Under the pieces are notes generated by a model, which was given only the letters and a program-made list of their open reading frames with translations, searched no databases and was not told the DNA's origin. Positions 54,619 to 63,554 of a stretch of DNA of 64,000 nt are shown one piece after another. Origin of the DNA: Xenophilus sp003671765. Its GTDB lineage: Bacteria; Pseudomonadota; Gammaproteobacteria; Burkholderiales; Burkholderiaceae_C. The position numbers were made by a program, and so were the translations under genes. The first letter of the stretch is position 1, and each line of letters opens with the position of its first letter. The stretch spans positions 186,001-250,000 of the forward strand of contig CP166702.1 of the NCBI GenBank assembly GCA_051414805.1, given 5' to 3'.

Positions 54619-55941
54619 ATGTACCGTCTGCCCCGAACCGCCACCGCCCCGTTCTGCCCGTCCGAAGTCAAGGGCAGCGTGGCGGTCGATCCGGGGCTGC
54701 CGCTGTGGAAGAAGCTGCTGCGCTTCGCCGGGCCGGGGCTGCTGGTGTCGGTCGGCTACATGGACCCCGGCAATTGGGCCACCGACATCGAGGCCGGCTC
54801 GCGCTTCGGCTACGGCCTGCTCTTCGTGGTGCTGCTGGCCAGCCTGGCGGCCATGCTGCTGCAGACGCTGTGCGTGCGCCTGGGCCTGGTGGCCGGCAAG
54901 GACCTGGCGCGCGCCTGCCGCGACCACTATGGCCCGCGTACCAACCGTTTTCTGTGGCTCGGTGCCGAGCTGGCCATCGTGGCCTGCGACCTGGCCGAGG
55001 TGCTGGGCAGCGCGCTGGCGCTGCACCTGCTCTTCGGCGTGTCGATTCCGGTCGGCATCGCCATCACGGCCTTCGACACCCTGCTGATCCTCGGCCTGCA
55101 GGGCGCGGGCTTTCGCCGTGTCGAGGCGATCGTGCTCGCCCTGGTCACGACCATCGCCGGCTGCTTCGTGGTCGAGCTGGCGATGTCGCAGCCCAACTGG
55201 TTCGGCGTCGCGATGGGCTTCGGCCCCAGCCTGGAGCGGCTGCAGCAGCCGGGCGCGCTGTACCTGGCCATCGGCATCGTCGGCGCCACGGTGATGCCGC
55301 ACAACCTGTACCTGCATTCGTCGATCGTGCAGACGCGCCTGGTGGCGAAGACCGAGGCCGCCAGGCGCGAGGCCGTCACGCTCGGCACGCTGGACGCGGT
55401 CATCTCGCTCACCCTGGCGCTGTTCGTCAACGCGGCGATCCTGATCCTGGCCGCCAGCGCCTTCCACGGCAGCGGCCATCGCGAGGTGGCCGAGATCGAG
55501 GACGCCTACCGCCTCATCGAGCCCATCGTCGGCAGCGCGCTGGCGGCCACGCTCTTCGGCATCGCGCTGCTGGCCTCGGGGCAGAGCTCCACCTTCACCG
55601 GCACGATCGCGGGCCAGATCATCATGGAAGGTTTTCTCGACCTGAAGATTCCCTGCTGGCAGCGTCGCCTGATCACCCGCGCGCTGGCACTGGTGCCGGC
55701 CTTCGTGGGCGTGTGGTGGTTCGGCGATGGTGGGGTGGGCAAGATGCTGGTGCTCAGCCAGGTGGTGTTGAGCTTCCAGCTGCCCTTCGCGATCTGGCCG
55801 CTGATCCGATTCACCAGCGACCGCGCGCTGATGGGCGATTTCGCCAACGGCCCGGTGCTGCGTGCGGTGGCGTGGACGCTGTTCGCAACGATCGGCGCCG
55901 CCAACGTGTGGCTGGTCGCGTCGGTGGTCGGTGGCCTGTAG
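54619..55941 (+). CDS. mntH: Nramp family divalent metal cation transporter
   Basis: MntH imports Mn2+ (and Fe2+) with protons. The 440-residue protein has about eleven helices. The metal site is visible as YMDPGNWATDIEAG in helix 1 and VMPHNLYLHSS in helix 6. The start at 54619 has no strong ribosome binding site; a slightly later start is possible. No MntR-like palindrome or Mn2+ riboswitch is visible upstream, only the repeat. Confidence 0.93.
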   Translation: MYRLPRTATAPFCPSEVKGSVAVDPGLPLWKKLLRFAGPGLLVSVGYMDPGNWATDIEAGSRFGYGLLFVVLLASLAAMLLQTLCVRLGLVAGKDLARACRDHYGPRTNRFLWLGAELAIVACDLAEVLGSALALHLLFGVSIPVGIAITAFDTLLILGLQGAGFRRVEAIVLALVTTIAGCFVVELAMSQPNWFGVAMGFGPSLERLQQPGALYLAIGIVGATVMPHNLYLHSSIVQTRLVAKTEAARREAVTLGTLDAVISLTLALFVNAAILILAASAFHGSGHREVAEIEDAYRLIEPIVGSALAATLFGIALLASGQSSTFTGTIAGQIIMEGFLDLKIPCWQRRLITRALALVPAFVGVWWFGDGGVGKMLVLSQVVLSFQLPFAIWPLIRFTSDRALMGDFANGPVLRAVAWTLFATIGAANVWLVASVVGGL

Positions 55942-55947
55942 CCGGGC

Positions 55948-56421
55948 TCAGCGGCCGACCTGGCGCGTCACCACCGCCGACATCAGGCGTGCGGCCTTCT
56001 GCAGGAAGACGAATTCCTCGTCCGGCAGCGGCCGGTCGTCCGTGTCGAAGTGGCACAGCGTGCCGAACAGGCCGCCGTCGTCGTCCACCAGCGGCACGCC
56101 GTGGTAGGCGCCCATCACGCCCTGGTAGCGGTGGCCGTCCAGGCGCGCATCCTGGGCGCTGCATCCGGTGCGGAACTCGCCGTCGCGCAGCACGAACTGG
56201 CAGAAGCTGTCCTCGAAGGGCACCGAAGCGAGGAACTCGGGCCGCACCTCGCCGGCCTTGTCATACAGGTCGAGGTTGACCAGCGTGTCCTGCTGCACCC
56301 GGTAGGCGGCCGTGTAGCGGTGCGGCACGCGCGCGTTCAGAAAGCGCAGGCCCCCGGCCAGGCCCTCGCGCTGGAGCGCTGCACGCAGCGGGTCGAGGGT
56401 GGCGTAGAGGGAGGGGGACAT
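55948..56421 (-). CDS. GAF domain protein
   Basis: A 157-residue protein made of one GAF domain. It shows FEDSFCQFVLRDGEF, GAYHGVPLVDDDGGLFGTLCHFDTDDRPL and FLQKAARLMSAVV, typical of free-standing GAF proteins. The cysteines C (in SFCQF), GCSAQ and TLCHF could sense redox state, as in methionine-sulfoxide-reductase-like GAFs, but the pattern is not diagnostic. It is convergent with mntH. Confidence 0.85.
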   Translation of the reverse strand: MSPSLYATLDPLRAALQREGLAGGLRFLNARVPHRYTAAYRVQQDTLVNLDLYDKAGEVRPEFLASVPFEDSFCQFVLRDGEFRTGCSAQDARLDGHRYQGVMGAYHGVPLVDDDGGLFGTLCHFDTDDRPLPDEEFVFLQKAARLMSAVVTRQVGR

Positions 56422-56496
56422 GGCCCCGATTGTGGCGACTTGCGGGCCAGGGGCGCGCGTCAGTGCGCATCGCCACTTGCGCGCGCCCCGCCGGGA

Positions 56497-57024
56497 TCAG
56501 GCCGCCGCCGCCTCATCGCGCGCGCCGCGCGACGCCGGCAGTTTGAAGGCGCCGGGCTGCGCGTCGGCCGTGGCCAGCTTGATCTTGCGCGACAGCTCAT
56601 CGAAATGCTGGAGCTTGAAGTCGATCACCTCCAGCGCTTCGGCCGAGGCCTTGAGCTGCGCCTGCACGCGCGTGCGGTGCGCCTCGAGCAGGGCGCGGCG
56701 CGCCTCGGCCGTGGCGTCGCCCTGCGCGGCCAGTGCCAGGTAAGTCCGGATCTCGGCCAGCGGCATGTCGGTGGCGCGCATGCGGGCGACGAAGCTCAGC
56801 GTCAGCAGGTCCTGCGGGCCATAGTGGCGCCGGCGGCCCGCATCGCGCGGCGGCGCCAGCAGGGCCATGCGCTCGTAGTAGCGCAGGGTGTCGGCCGACA
56901 TGCCGGTCGCGCGCGACACCTGGCCGATGGTCATGTGCAGCAGCGGGGAGGGATTGACACCCTCCGACGGCGATGCGCCGACGGGGGTGGCGGAAGCGTG
57001 GCAAGGGGCGGGGGAAGAGCTCAT
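56497..57024 (-). CDS. MerR family transcriptional regulator
   Basis: A 175-residue MerR regulator. The winged helix begins at MTIGQVSRATGMSADTLRYY (residue 31 here), followed by a dimerisation coiled coil (about 105-145). No metal-binding cysteines are in the C-terminal part, so metal sensing is not supported. The promoter upstream would start transcription at about 57024, exactly on the first ATG. The protein is thus either made from a leaderless mRNA or begins at the ATG at 56934 after a 90-base leader; the latter gives a standard MerR N-terminus. Confidence 0.88.
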   Translation of the reverse strand: MSSSPAPCHASATPVGASPSEGVNPSPLLHMTIGQVSRATGMSADTLRYYERMALLAPPRDAGRRRHYGPQDLLTLSFVARMRATDMPLAEIRTYLALAAQGDATAEARRALLEAHRTRVQAQLKASAEALEVIDFKLQHFDELSRKIKLATADAQPGAFKLPASRGARDEAAAA

Positions 57025-57030
57025 GCCCCC

Positions 57031-57061
57031 ATGCTAGGAGTTGGAGTGCACTCCAGGTCAA
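57031..57061 (-). promoter_or_regulatory. MerR-type promoter with 19 bp spacer
   Basis: On the minus strand -35 TTGACC (57061-57056) and -10 TAGCAT (57036-57031) are separated by exactly 19 bases, which include the palindrome GGAGTGCACTCC. Overlong 19-20 bp spacers with a central dyad are the hallmark of MerR-activated promoters. It drives the merR gene itself. Confidence 0.75.
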
Positions 57062-57073
57062 GCGAAAAATGCT

Positions 57074-58123
57074 TCAGGCCGCCGCTTCCTCGCGCCGCCC
57101 GTCCGGATGGCGGGCGAAGCGCGCCGGGTCGCGCCCGTGCACCGGCGCATGGTCGGGCCAGGGCCAGCCGCCGAACTGGGTGCGGCGGTAGTCGTTCATG
57201 GCCTGCATGATCTCGGCCTGCGTGTTCATCACGAAGGGGCCGTACTGGGCCACCGGCTCGGCGATGGGACGGCCCTGCAGCAGCAGGAACTCGCCTTCCG
57301 CCGCATCGCCGTTCACCAGTTCCACCGGCACGTCGGCCTGCAGCGCGATGGCTGCCGGCCCCTGCACCGCCTGGCCGCCGACGGTCACCTGCTGGCCCTT
57401 GAAGAAGTACAGCGTGCGGCGCGTGCCCTCGCCCGCGGCGGCCGGCAGCGTCCAGCGCGCGCCGGGGTCCATGCGCAGCGTCCAGATGGCCACGTCCGAG
57501 TCCGCCTGCGCGGCCCACGAATCGGGCGGCGGCGCCAGCGGATCGATCGGCGCGGCGCCGTCCGCCTCGGGCTGCAGGCGGCCGGCGATCACGCTCACGT
57601 CGGTGCGGCGGCCGTCGGCGTCGGTGGCCGCCAGGCGCGGGATGCGGTCGGCCCAGAACATGGTGAAGTGCGGCTCGACCATCTTGTTGCGCGCCGGCAG
57701 GTTCAGCCAGATCTGGAACAGCTCCAGCGGGTTGTCGGTCTCCTGGTTGAGCAGCGGGAACATCTCCGAATGCTGGATGCCGCGGCCGGCGGTGAGCCAC
57801 TGCACGTCGCCGCGGCCGAAGCGCGCCGCCGCGCCCAGCGAGTCGGCATGGTCGATCAGGCCTCGGCGCACGATGGTCACGGTCTCGAAGCCGCGGTGCG
57901 GATGGCCGGGAAAGCCGGGCACCGCTTCGCCGTGGTACATGCTCCAGCCGTCCTTGCGGCTGAAGTCGGCACCGATCTCGCGGCCTTCGAGCGGCGCGTC
58001 CGGGCGCATCTGCGCATCGGCGCGCGGGTAAGCGTCGTCGTGGTACGCACAGAAGAGGAAAGGGTCGACGGTGGCCCACGGGAAGCCGAGGGGCCGGACC
58101 TGGAGCACGGGGGAACTGGACAT
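57074..58123 (-). CDS. Pirin family protein
   Basis: A 349-residue bicupin of the pirin/quercetinase group. The metal-binding motif GHPHRGFETVTIVRRGLIDHAD with His residues lies near residues 73-95, and GRGIQHSEM supplies the next His and Glu. NKMVEPHFTMFWADRIP is also family-like. The length is somewhat above the usual 230-300. Pirins can act as quercetinases or redox sensors. It lies upstream of merR on the same strand, divergent from the coiled-coil gene. Confidence 0.9.
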   Translation of the reverse strand: MSSSPVLQVRPLGFPWATVDPFLFCAYHDDAYPRADAQMRPDAPLEGREIGADFSRKDGWSMYHGEAVPGFPGHPHRGFETVTIVRRGLIDHADSLGAAARFGRGDVQWLTAGRGIQHSEMFPLLNQETDNPLELFQIWLNLPARNKMVEPHFTMFWADRIPRLAATDADGRRTDVSVIAGRLQPEADGAAPIDPLAPPPDSWAAQADSDVAIWTLRMDPGARWTLPAAAGEGTRRTLYFFKGQQVTVGGQAVQGPAAIALQADVPVELVNGDAAEGEFLLLQGRPIAEPVAQYGPFVMNTQAEIMQAMNDYRRTQFGGWPWPDHAPVHGRDPARFARHPDGRREEAAA

Positions 58124-58351
58124 GGCAGGGATCCTGGAAGACGAACTGCGCGGCCGGACTGCCACGCCATGCCCCGAAGATGGGGCCTGGGCGCCGATTG
58201 TGGAAGCCCCGCGGGCAGGACGGCCCGGTGCACCCATGGAACGATCGGCCCGTGGCGCCGCCGCGCCGCTGCGTCTTTTGAGGTACCCGCCGCGCTGGCG
58301 CGGCGCTACCATCGCCCCTTCGCACGGCGATGCGCCGCTGCAGGAGCATGC

Positions 58352-58645
58352 ATGAGCCCTGAGAAGAAGCAGGCCGCCGACGCGCAGGCCTCGCTGGAAC
58401 AGACGATCGACAAGGCCAAGGAAGTGGCCGCCGAGATCCGCCAGGCGGCGGACAACCTGGCCGTGGTCAACACGGTGCTGGAGGAGAAGCTGCCCGACCA
58501 CGTGCAGGTCGGCGAAGTCGCCCAGGCGCTGGACCAGAGCGTCGAGGTCGAGAAACAACTGAGCGAGTCGGTGGACCGGCTGCAGCAGGTGCACGACGAA
58601 CTGGGCCAGAGCGCCGGCGGCACCCCGCCTTCCAGGAAAAGCTGA
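58352..58645 (+). CDS. Small coiled-coil hypothetical protein
   Basis: A 97-residue hydrophilic protein with no recognised family. Heptad-like patterns run from about residue 15 to 85 (EQTIDKAKEVAAEIRQAADNL; KQLSESVDRLQQVHDEL), predicting a helical coiled coil. The ATG at 58352 has AGGAG 5 bases upstream. No signal or membrane segment is present. Confidence 0.7.
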   Translation: MSPEKKQAADAQASLEQTIDKAKEVAAEIRQAADNLAVVNTVLEEKLPDHVQVGEVAQALDQSVEVEKQLSESVDRLQQVHDELGQSAGGTPPSRKS

Positions 58646-58755
58646 GGCGCTCGGCCCTGCCGTCCGTCGTAGGCGGCGTCCGACCCCAGCCGGCGTACGC
58701 GGCGCCCACGTCGCGGTGGACATCGAGGTTAACGTTCACTGTCGTTCCCTCGTCC

Positions 58756-59142
58756 ATGCCCGCCCTCCGCATCTTTCTCGTCGAAGAAAACGCCACCATC
58801 CGCGACAGCCTCATTCCCACCCTCGAAGAACTGGCCGCCGCCCAAGTGGTGGCCGACGCGGGTGGCGAGGACGACGCGGCGCGGTGGCTGGTCGCGCACG
58901 CCGGTGCCTGGGACCTCGCGGTGGTCGACCTGTTCCTGGCACAGGGCTCGGGCCTGGGCGTGCTGCGTCACCTGCGGGCACGCGGCCCCTCGCAGCGGGC
59001 GGTGGTGCTGAGCAACTACGCCACCGCCGACATGCGGCGTCGCTGCCGCGAGGCCGGTGCCGACGCCGTCTTCGACAAGTCCAACGAGCTCGAGGCCTTC
59101 ATCGACTACTGCAACCGGCTCTCGGCGCCGGGGGCGGCTTGA
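58756..59142 (+). CDS. Stand-alone response regulator receiver protein, paralogue B
   Basis: A 128-residue receiver domain, clearly a paralogue of the one at 53493: FLVEENATIRDSLIPTLEELA, AVVDLFLAQGSGLGVL with the phospho-acceptor Asp, VVLSNYATADMRRRC and AVFDKSNELEAFIDYC. One difference is Glu-Glu-Asn in place of Glu-Asp-Asn in the acidic pocket, which could weaken Mg2+ binding. No kinase or output domain is adjacent. Confidence 0.88.
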   Translation: MPALRIFLVEENATIRDSLIPTLEELAAAQVVADAGGEDDAARWLVAHAGAWDLAVVDLFLAQGSGLGVLRHLRARGPSQRAVVLSNYATADMRRRCREAGADAVFDKSNELEAFIDYCNRLSAPGAA

Positions 59143-59258
59143 GTGCCCGCGGGCCCGGCCGACTCGGCGGCCGGGGCAGTTCGTCCGCCAACAGGGCGCC
59201 GGCTGCGGCCTGACATGGTTCTCTGCCGGTAGGCTGGGCCAGCGTCGCTGCGCAGCCT

Positions 59259-60173
59259 TCACAGGGTATCGCCACCCTGCGCCAGTTCGTCGAACAGGAA
59301 GTCCTTGAAGCTCTCCGCCGCCGGAGACAGTGCCCGGTTGCGGGGATGGAAGAGCGAGAGCAGCCGGTCCACCGTAGGTGAGACGAGCCGGCGGGACACG
59401 AGCCCGAACGAATCGAGCAGGGGCATGGCGCGGCTTGGCTGCGCCGTCACGCCGAAACCGCTGCGTACCATTCCCAACGCCGTGGTGATGAACGACACCT
59501 CGTGTGCGGGCTGCAGGCTCAGCGACGTGGAGTGCTTGAACAGATCCGCCTGCAGCCGGTGGGTGAAGTCCGCGGTAAGGCTCACGAACGGATGCTGCAG
59601 CGCCTGCGCCCAGCTCACGCGTGCACGCGAAGCAAGGGGGTGATCGGCGCGGCACACCAGGCGGATGCGATCGCGCATCAAGCTCTGCTGGACCAGCTCC
59701 GGGGGCGTCGCACGCTGCGGGGCGATGCACAGGTCGGCCTCGCCGCTGACGACCCGGGCCGTGGCCTGCTGGTTGAGCGAGTCCAGCACGTACACGGCGA
59801 TCGCCGGGTACTTGCGACGGTAGCGGTGAACCATCTCCGGCAGCATGGTCGCCGCGTAGAGCGGCGTGCAGGCCACGCGCACCGTGCCACGTTTCTTCTG
59901 TTCGAGGTCCTGCGTGCTTTCCAGCGCGCGCGCCAGATCGTCGAGCACCTGACGTGCCAGGGGATAGAACTCGCTGCCGGCGACGGACAGCACGGTCGAG
60001 CGCGTCGTGCGGTCGAACAGCCGCACGCCCATGTTCCTTTCAAGATCCCGGATCAGCAGGCTGAGGGCCGAGGGGCTCAGGTGGAGCCGCTGGGCGGCCA
60101 TGGCGAAGCTGCCGGCGTCTGCCACAGCGACGAAGGCACGCAGCTGTCGAAACGACACGCTTCCGATATTCAT
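59259..60173 (-). CDS. LysR family transcriptional regulator of the catabolic operon
   Basis: A 304-residue LysR regulator (helix-turn-helix about 8-65; GSFAMAAQRLHLSPSALSLLIRDLE) with a substrate-binding domain. It is divergent from the isomerase-oxygenase operon and most likely controls it in response to the aromatic or sugar-acid substrate. The shared gap (60174-60270) contains TTGTCTTAGCAATTG but no symmetric site I can defend. Confidence 0.9.
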   Translation of the reverse strand: MNIGSVSFRQLRAFVAVADAGSFAMAAQRLHLSPSALSLLIRDLERNMGVRLFDRTTRSTVLSVAGSEFYPLARQVLDDLARALESTQDLEQKKRGTVRVACTPLYAATMLPEMVHRYRRKYPAIAVYVLDSLNQQATARVVSGEADLCIAPQRATPPELVQQSLMRDRIRLVCRADHPLASRARVSWAQALQHPFVSLTADFTHRLQADLFKHSTSLSLQPAHEVSFITTALGMVRSGFGVTAQPSRAMPLLDSFGLVSRRLVSPTVDRLLSLFHPRNRALSPAAESFKDFLFDELAQGGDTL

Positions 60174-60270
60174 AAGGAAACCTCAATTCGTCCTGAGAAA
60201 GTCTAGCTTGTCTTAGCAATTGCGCATTCCTACGATCGCCTTCCCACGACGAAGAAGGACTCTGGCAGCA

Positions 60271-61098
60271 ATGCTTCGATTCGATCCCAACCTGCGGTGG
60301 CTCTTCACCGAATTGCCGATGCTCGAGCGCTACGAGGCGGCGGCCCGCGCCGGCTTCAAGGGCGTGGAAGTCGCGTTCCCGTACGAGTACCCTGCCCGCG
60401 AGATCGCTGCGCGTCTCGAGGCCAACGGTCTGCAGCTCGTCCAGGTCCTCGCGCCGTTCGACTGGGACCGTGGCGAGCGCGGCTACGCCGCCCTGCCCGG
60501 CCAGGAGGAGCGATTCCGGGAGAGCATCCGCACGGCCGTCGACTACGCCGTGCAGGTCGGCGGTCCCATGATCCATGTGATGCCCGGCAACATCGGCAAG
60601 GACCTGGACCGCGCCCGGTGCATGGCCCTCTTCAAGGAGAACATCGCCTGGGCTGCGGACCATGCCCGAAGCGCCGGCCTGGTCCTCATCCTCGAGCCGT
60701 GCTGCCGCGCACGCTTCCCCGACTTCCTCTATCACCGCATCGAGGAGGGCGTGGAGGTGGTGAAAGCGCTTGGGCGCGACAACGTGAAGCTGTGCTTCGA
60801 CACCTTCCATATCCAGACCGAACAAGGTGCGATCGCTGAACGCCTCGAGGCAGTGTGGCCGCACATCGGCCACATCCAGGTGGGCGGCGTGCCGGGCCGC
60901 CATGAGCCAGGCACGGGCGAGATCCGTTTCCAGTTCCTTTTCGAACTCATCGAGCGCCTGGGTTGGCAAGGCTGGATCGGCTGCGAATACACGCCCTCGG
61001 GGCACACCCTCGACACGCTGCGATGGGCCGAGGCCCATGGCATCCGCGACCCACGCGCCGCATCGGCCAACCCGACGGCGCTCGGGCATGTGAACTGA
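60271..61098 (+). CDS. Hydroxypyruvate isomerase family TIM-barrel protein
   Basis: A 275-residue xylose-isomerase-like protein related to OtnI at 9527. It starts MLRFDPNLRWLFTELPMLER and keeps CFDTFHIQ, GHIQVGGVPGRHEPGTGEI and GCEYTPSG. The segment matching EPINTRDVPGFF in OtnI is EPCCRARFPDFL here, so the active site differs and another substrate is likely. It is the first gene after the LysR divergence and precedes the Rieske oxygenase gene by 11 bases. Confidence 0.85.
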   Translation: MLRFDPNLRWLFTELPMLERYEAAARAGFKGVEVAFPYEYPAREIAARLEANGLQLVQVLAPFDWDRGERGYAALPGQEERFRESIRTAVDYAVQVGGPMIHVMPGNIGKDLDRARCMALFKENIAWAADHARSAGLVLILEPCCRARFPDFLYHRIEEGVEVVKALGRDNVKLCFDTFHIQTEQGAIAERLEAVWPHIGHIQVGGVPGRHEPGTGEIRFQFLFELIERLGWQGWIGCEYTPSGHTLDTLRWAEAHGIRDPRAASANPTALGHVN

Positions 61099-61109
61099 AG
61101 GAGAGCGAC

Positions 61110-62462
61110 ATGTTGACTCAGGCAGACAACGAACTGCTCACCCGCACCGGTGGGCAGACGCCGATGGGCCAGTTCTTCCGGCGCTTCTGGCAGCCAGTTG
61201 CGCTCTCGCGCGAACTGCCCGAGCCGGATGGCGCGCCCCTGCGTGTGAATATCCTGGGCGAGCGGCTCGTGGCCTTTCGGGACAGCGACGGTGCTGTGGG
61301 CCTGGTGGATTCGCGCTGCCCGCACCGCGGCGCGGACCTGTACTTTGGCCGCAACGAGAGCTGCGCCATCCGTTGTGTGTTCCATGGCTGGCAGTTCGAC
61401 CGCCAGGGCCGCCCGGTCGAGCTGCCGAATGTGCCACCGGGTGCGACCTATCACGACACCTTGCGGCTGAAAGCCTACCCCACGCGCGAGCATGGGGGCC
61501 TGGTATGGGCATACCTGGGGCCGGACCCGTGGACACGCGAGCTGCCCGAGGTGCCTCGGCTGGATTTCGCCGAGCTGCCCGAGTCCCACCGGTACGTCAC
61601 GAAGAAGCTGCAGGAGTGCAACTGGGCGCAGTCCATCGAGGGGGCGCTCGACACCTCGCACTTCTCGTTCCTGCACATGCCGGCACCGAGCGTGCCGTCG
61701 AACGCGAACCCCGACGCGCCAGCGGACGAGAAGCGCTTGCGCTGGATCCGCGAGGACCCGCTGCCGCAGTTCTCCATCCTCGAGCACGAGGTGGGTTTCG
61801 TGGTGGGCGGCGCGCGCCGCGCCGATGGAGGCACACGCTACTGGCGCAGCGCCCAGTTCGCTCTGCCATCGCACAGCACCACACCATCGACGCTGCCGGG
61901 TGAGACGCACTTCGGTTACACGTGGGTGCCCATCGACGACGAGAACTGCTGGATCTACACCTATGCCTGGAACCCCGAGCGCCCGCTCGGGGAAGACGAA
62001 GTCGCCAGGTTCAAGGAAGGGCATGGCGTGATCGCCGAGGTCGACGCCAATTTCATCCCGATCCGCAACCGATCGAATGAATACCTCATCGACCGCGCGC
62101 ACCAGAAGCACATCAGCTTCACGGGCGTGCGCGGCGTGGCCGAACAGGACGCCATGATCCAGGACAGCCAGGGCCGCATCGCCGACCGCACACGTGAGCA
62201 CCTGTCGCCTTCTGACGCCGCCATCGTGCGCTTTCGAAGAACTGTGCTTGCCGGTGCCAAGGCACTTGCGCGCGGCATCGAGCCGCTCGCGCCAACGAAG
62301 CACCAGGCCTACCGGCTGCGTTCGGGGAGTTGGTTCGCCTCGGAGGGCGTGTCCTTCGAGCAGGTGATGCTCGAGCGATTCGGTGACGCCTTCGGCCGCG
62401 TCGATCCGGGGGCGACGTCCTCCACGGCTCGGGCCAGTTCCATCGAGGTCGGCGCCGAGTAG
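61110..62462 (+). CDS. Rieske non-heme iron oxygenase, alpha subunit
   Basis: A 450-residue ring-hydroxylating or O-demethylating oxygenase of the phthalate 4,5-dioxygenase type. The Rieske [2Fe-2S] ligands are CPHRG and CVFHGW (about 70-93). The mononuclear iron motif is NWAQSIEGALDTSHFSFLH (two His near 184-190). GAAGGAGAG precedes the ATG. It needs a reductase, which is not in the window. The substrate is probably aromatic; neighbours are an isomerase, a Bug protein and an FAH-family hydrolase. Confidence 0.9.
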   Translation: MLTQADNELLTRTGGQTPMGQFFRRFWQPVALSRELPEPDGAPLRVNILGERLVAFRDSDGAVGLVDSRCPHRGADLYFGRNESCAIRCVFHGWQFDRQGRPVELPNVPPGATYHDTLRLKAYPTREHGGLVWAYLGPDPWTRELPEVPRLDFAELPESHRYVTKKLQECNWAQSIEGALDTSHFSFLHMPAPSVPSNANPDAPADEKRLRWIREDPLPQFSILEHEVGFVVGGARRADGGTRYWRSAQFALPSHSTTPSTLPGETHFGYTWVPIDDENCWIYTYAWNPERPLGEDEVARFKEGHGVIAEVDANFIPIRNRSNEYLIDRAHQKHISFTGVRGVAEQDAMIQDSQGRIADRTREHLSPSDAAIVRFRRTVLAGAKALARGIEPLAPTKHQAYRLRSGSWFASEGVSFEQVMLERFGDAFGRVDPGATSSTARASSIEVGAE

Positions 62463-62500
62463 CCCCAAGGGCGCTCGAAGACAAAAACAGGAGACAAGAC

Positions 62501-63481
62501 ATGATCACCACGAAATCCTTCTGGGCCGCCTCGCTGGCCGCCGCCTGCCTCCTGACAGGCGCGTGCGTCGCGCACGCCGACACCTATCCCGACCGGCCCA
62601 TCAAGCTGGTCATCCCCTACGCCGTTGGTGGCTCGACAGACCAGACCGGGCGGCTTGTCGCCAAGTCGCTGGCCGAGCGGCTGGGGCAGCCGGTGGTGGT
62701 CGAGAACCGCGCCGGCGCAGGGGGCACGGTTGGACAAGACTTCGTTGCCAAGGCGCCGGCCGATGGCTACACGTTGCTGTTCAGCGCGGCCGGCCCACTC
62801 ACCGTCACACCCCACACCTATTCGAAGCTCGCCTACGACCCGGTCAAATCCTTCGATCCCATCACGCTCATCGCGACGCAGCCGCTGCTGCTGGTGGTCG
62901 AGCCGGGTTTGAAGGTCGGCAGCGTGAGCGACCTGATCGCCTTGGCGAAGGACAAGCCCGGCAAGCTGTCCTACGGCTCTTTCGGCAACGGCAGCGCCGC
63001 TCACCTCGCCGGCGAGTATTTCAAGACGCTCACGGGGGTGGACATGGTCCATGTGCCCTACAAGGGCAGCGGCCCCGCACTGGTGGACCTCGTGGCGGGC
63101 CAGATCGACCTCATGTTCGATGTGTTCAGCACTGCGGCGCCGCTCGTGCGCGGTGACAAGCTCCGTGCCCTGGCGATCACGTCGGCCGAGCGCTCGTCCC
63201 AGTTCCCACAGGTGCCTACCATGCAGCAGGCCGGCGTGGCGGGCTTCGAGGCCGGCACCTGGTTCGGCCTGCTGGCACCGGAGAACACCCCACGGCCCGT
63301 CATCGACAGGCTCTCTCGCGAGGTGAATGCCGCACTCAAGGAGAAGGACCTGCAGCAGACGCTGGCATCGCAGGGCGCAACGGTCAGAGGTGGGAGTCCC
63401 GAGCAGTTCAAGTCGTACTTCCTCGCCGAATACGACAAGTGGGGAAAGATCGTGAAGTCCGCAGGGGTCACTGCGGACTAG
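62501..63481 (+). CDS. Bug/TctC family substrate-binding protein
   Basis: A 326-residue periplasmic binding protein with a signal peptide (about 1-26, ending CVAHAD). The mature part begins YPDRPIKLVIPYAVGGSTDQTGR and has NRAGAGGTVGQDFVAKAPADGYT and VHVPYKGSGPALVDLVAGQ. AGGAGA lies upstream of the ATG. It likely captures the substrate of the Rieske oxygenase. Permease genes are not adjacent. Confidence 0.92.
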   Translation: MITTKSFWAASLAAACLLTGACVAHADTYPDRPIKLVIPYAVGGSTDQTGRLVAKSLAERLGQPVVVENRAGAGGTVGQDFVAKAPADGYTLLFSAAGPLTVTPHTYSKLAYDPVKSFDPITLIATQPLLLVVEPGLKVGSVSDLIALAKDKPGKLSYGSFGNGSAAHLAGEYFKTLTGVDMVHVPYKGSGPALVDLVAGQIDLMFDVFSTAAPLVRGDKLRALAITSAERSSQFPQVPTMQQAGVAGFEAGTWFGLLAPENTPRPVIDRLSREVNAALKEKDLQQTLASQGATVRGGSPEQFKSYFLAEYDKWGKIVKSAGVTAD

Positions 63482-63554
63482 CCACGTACGCGGGTGCGTC
63501 CTTGGACCACCTATCCGTCATCCAGTCCGCCCCGGGGAACGGGGCATCCAATCC

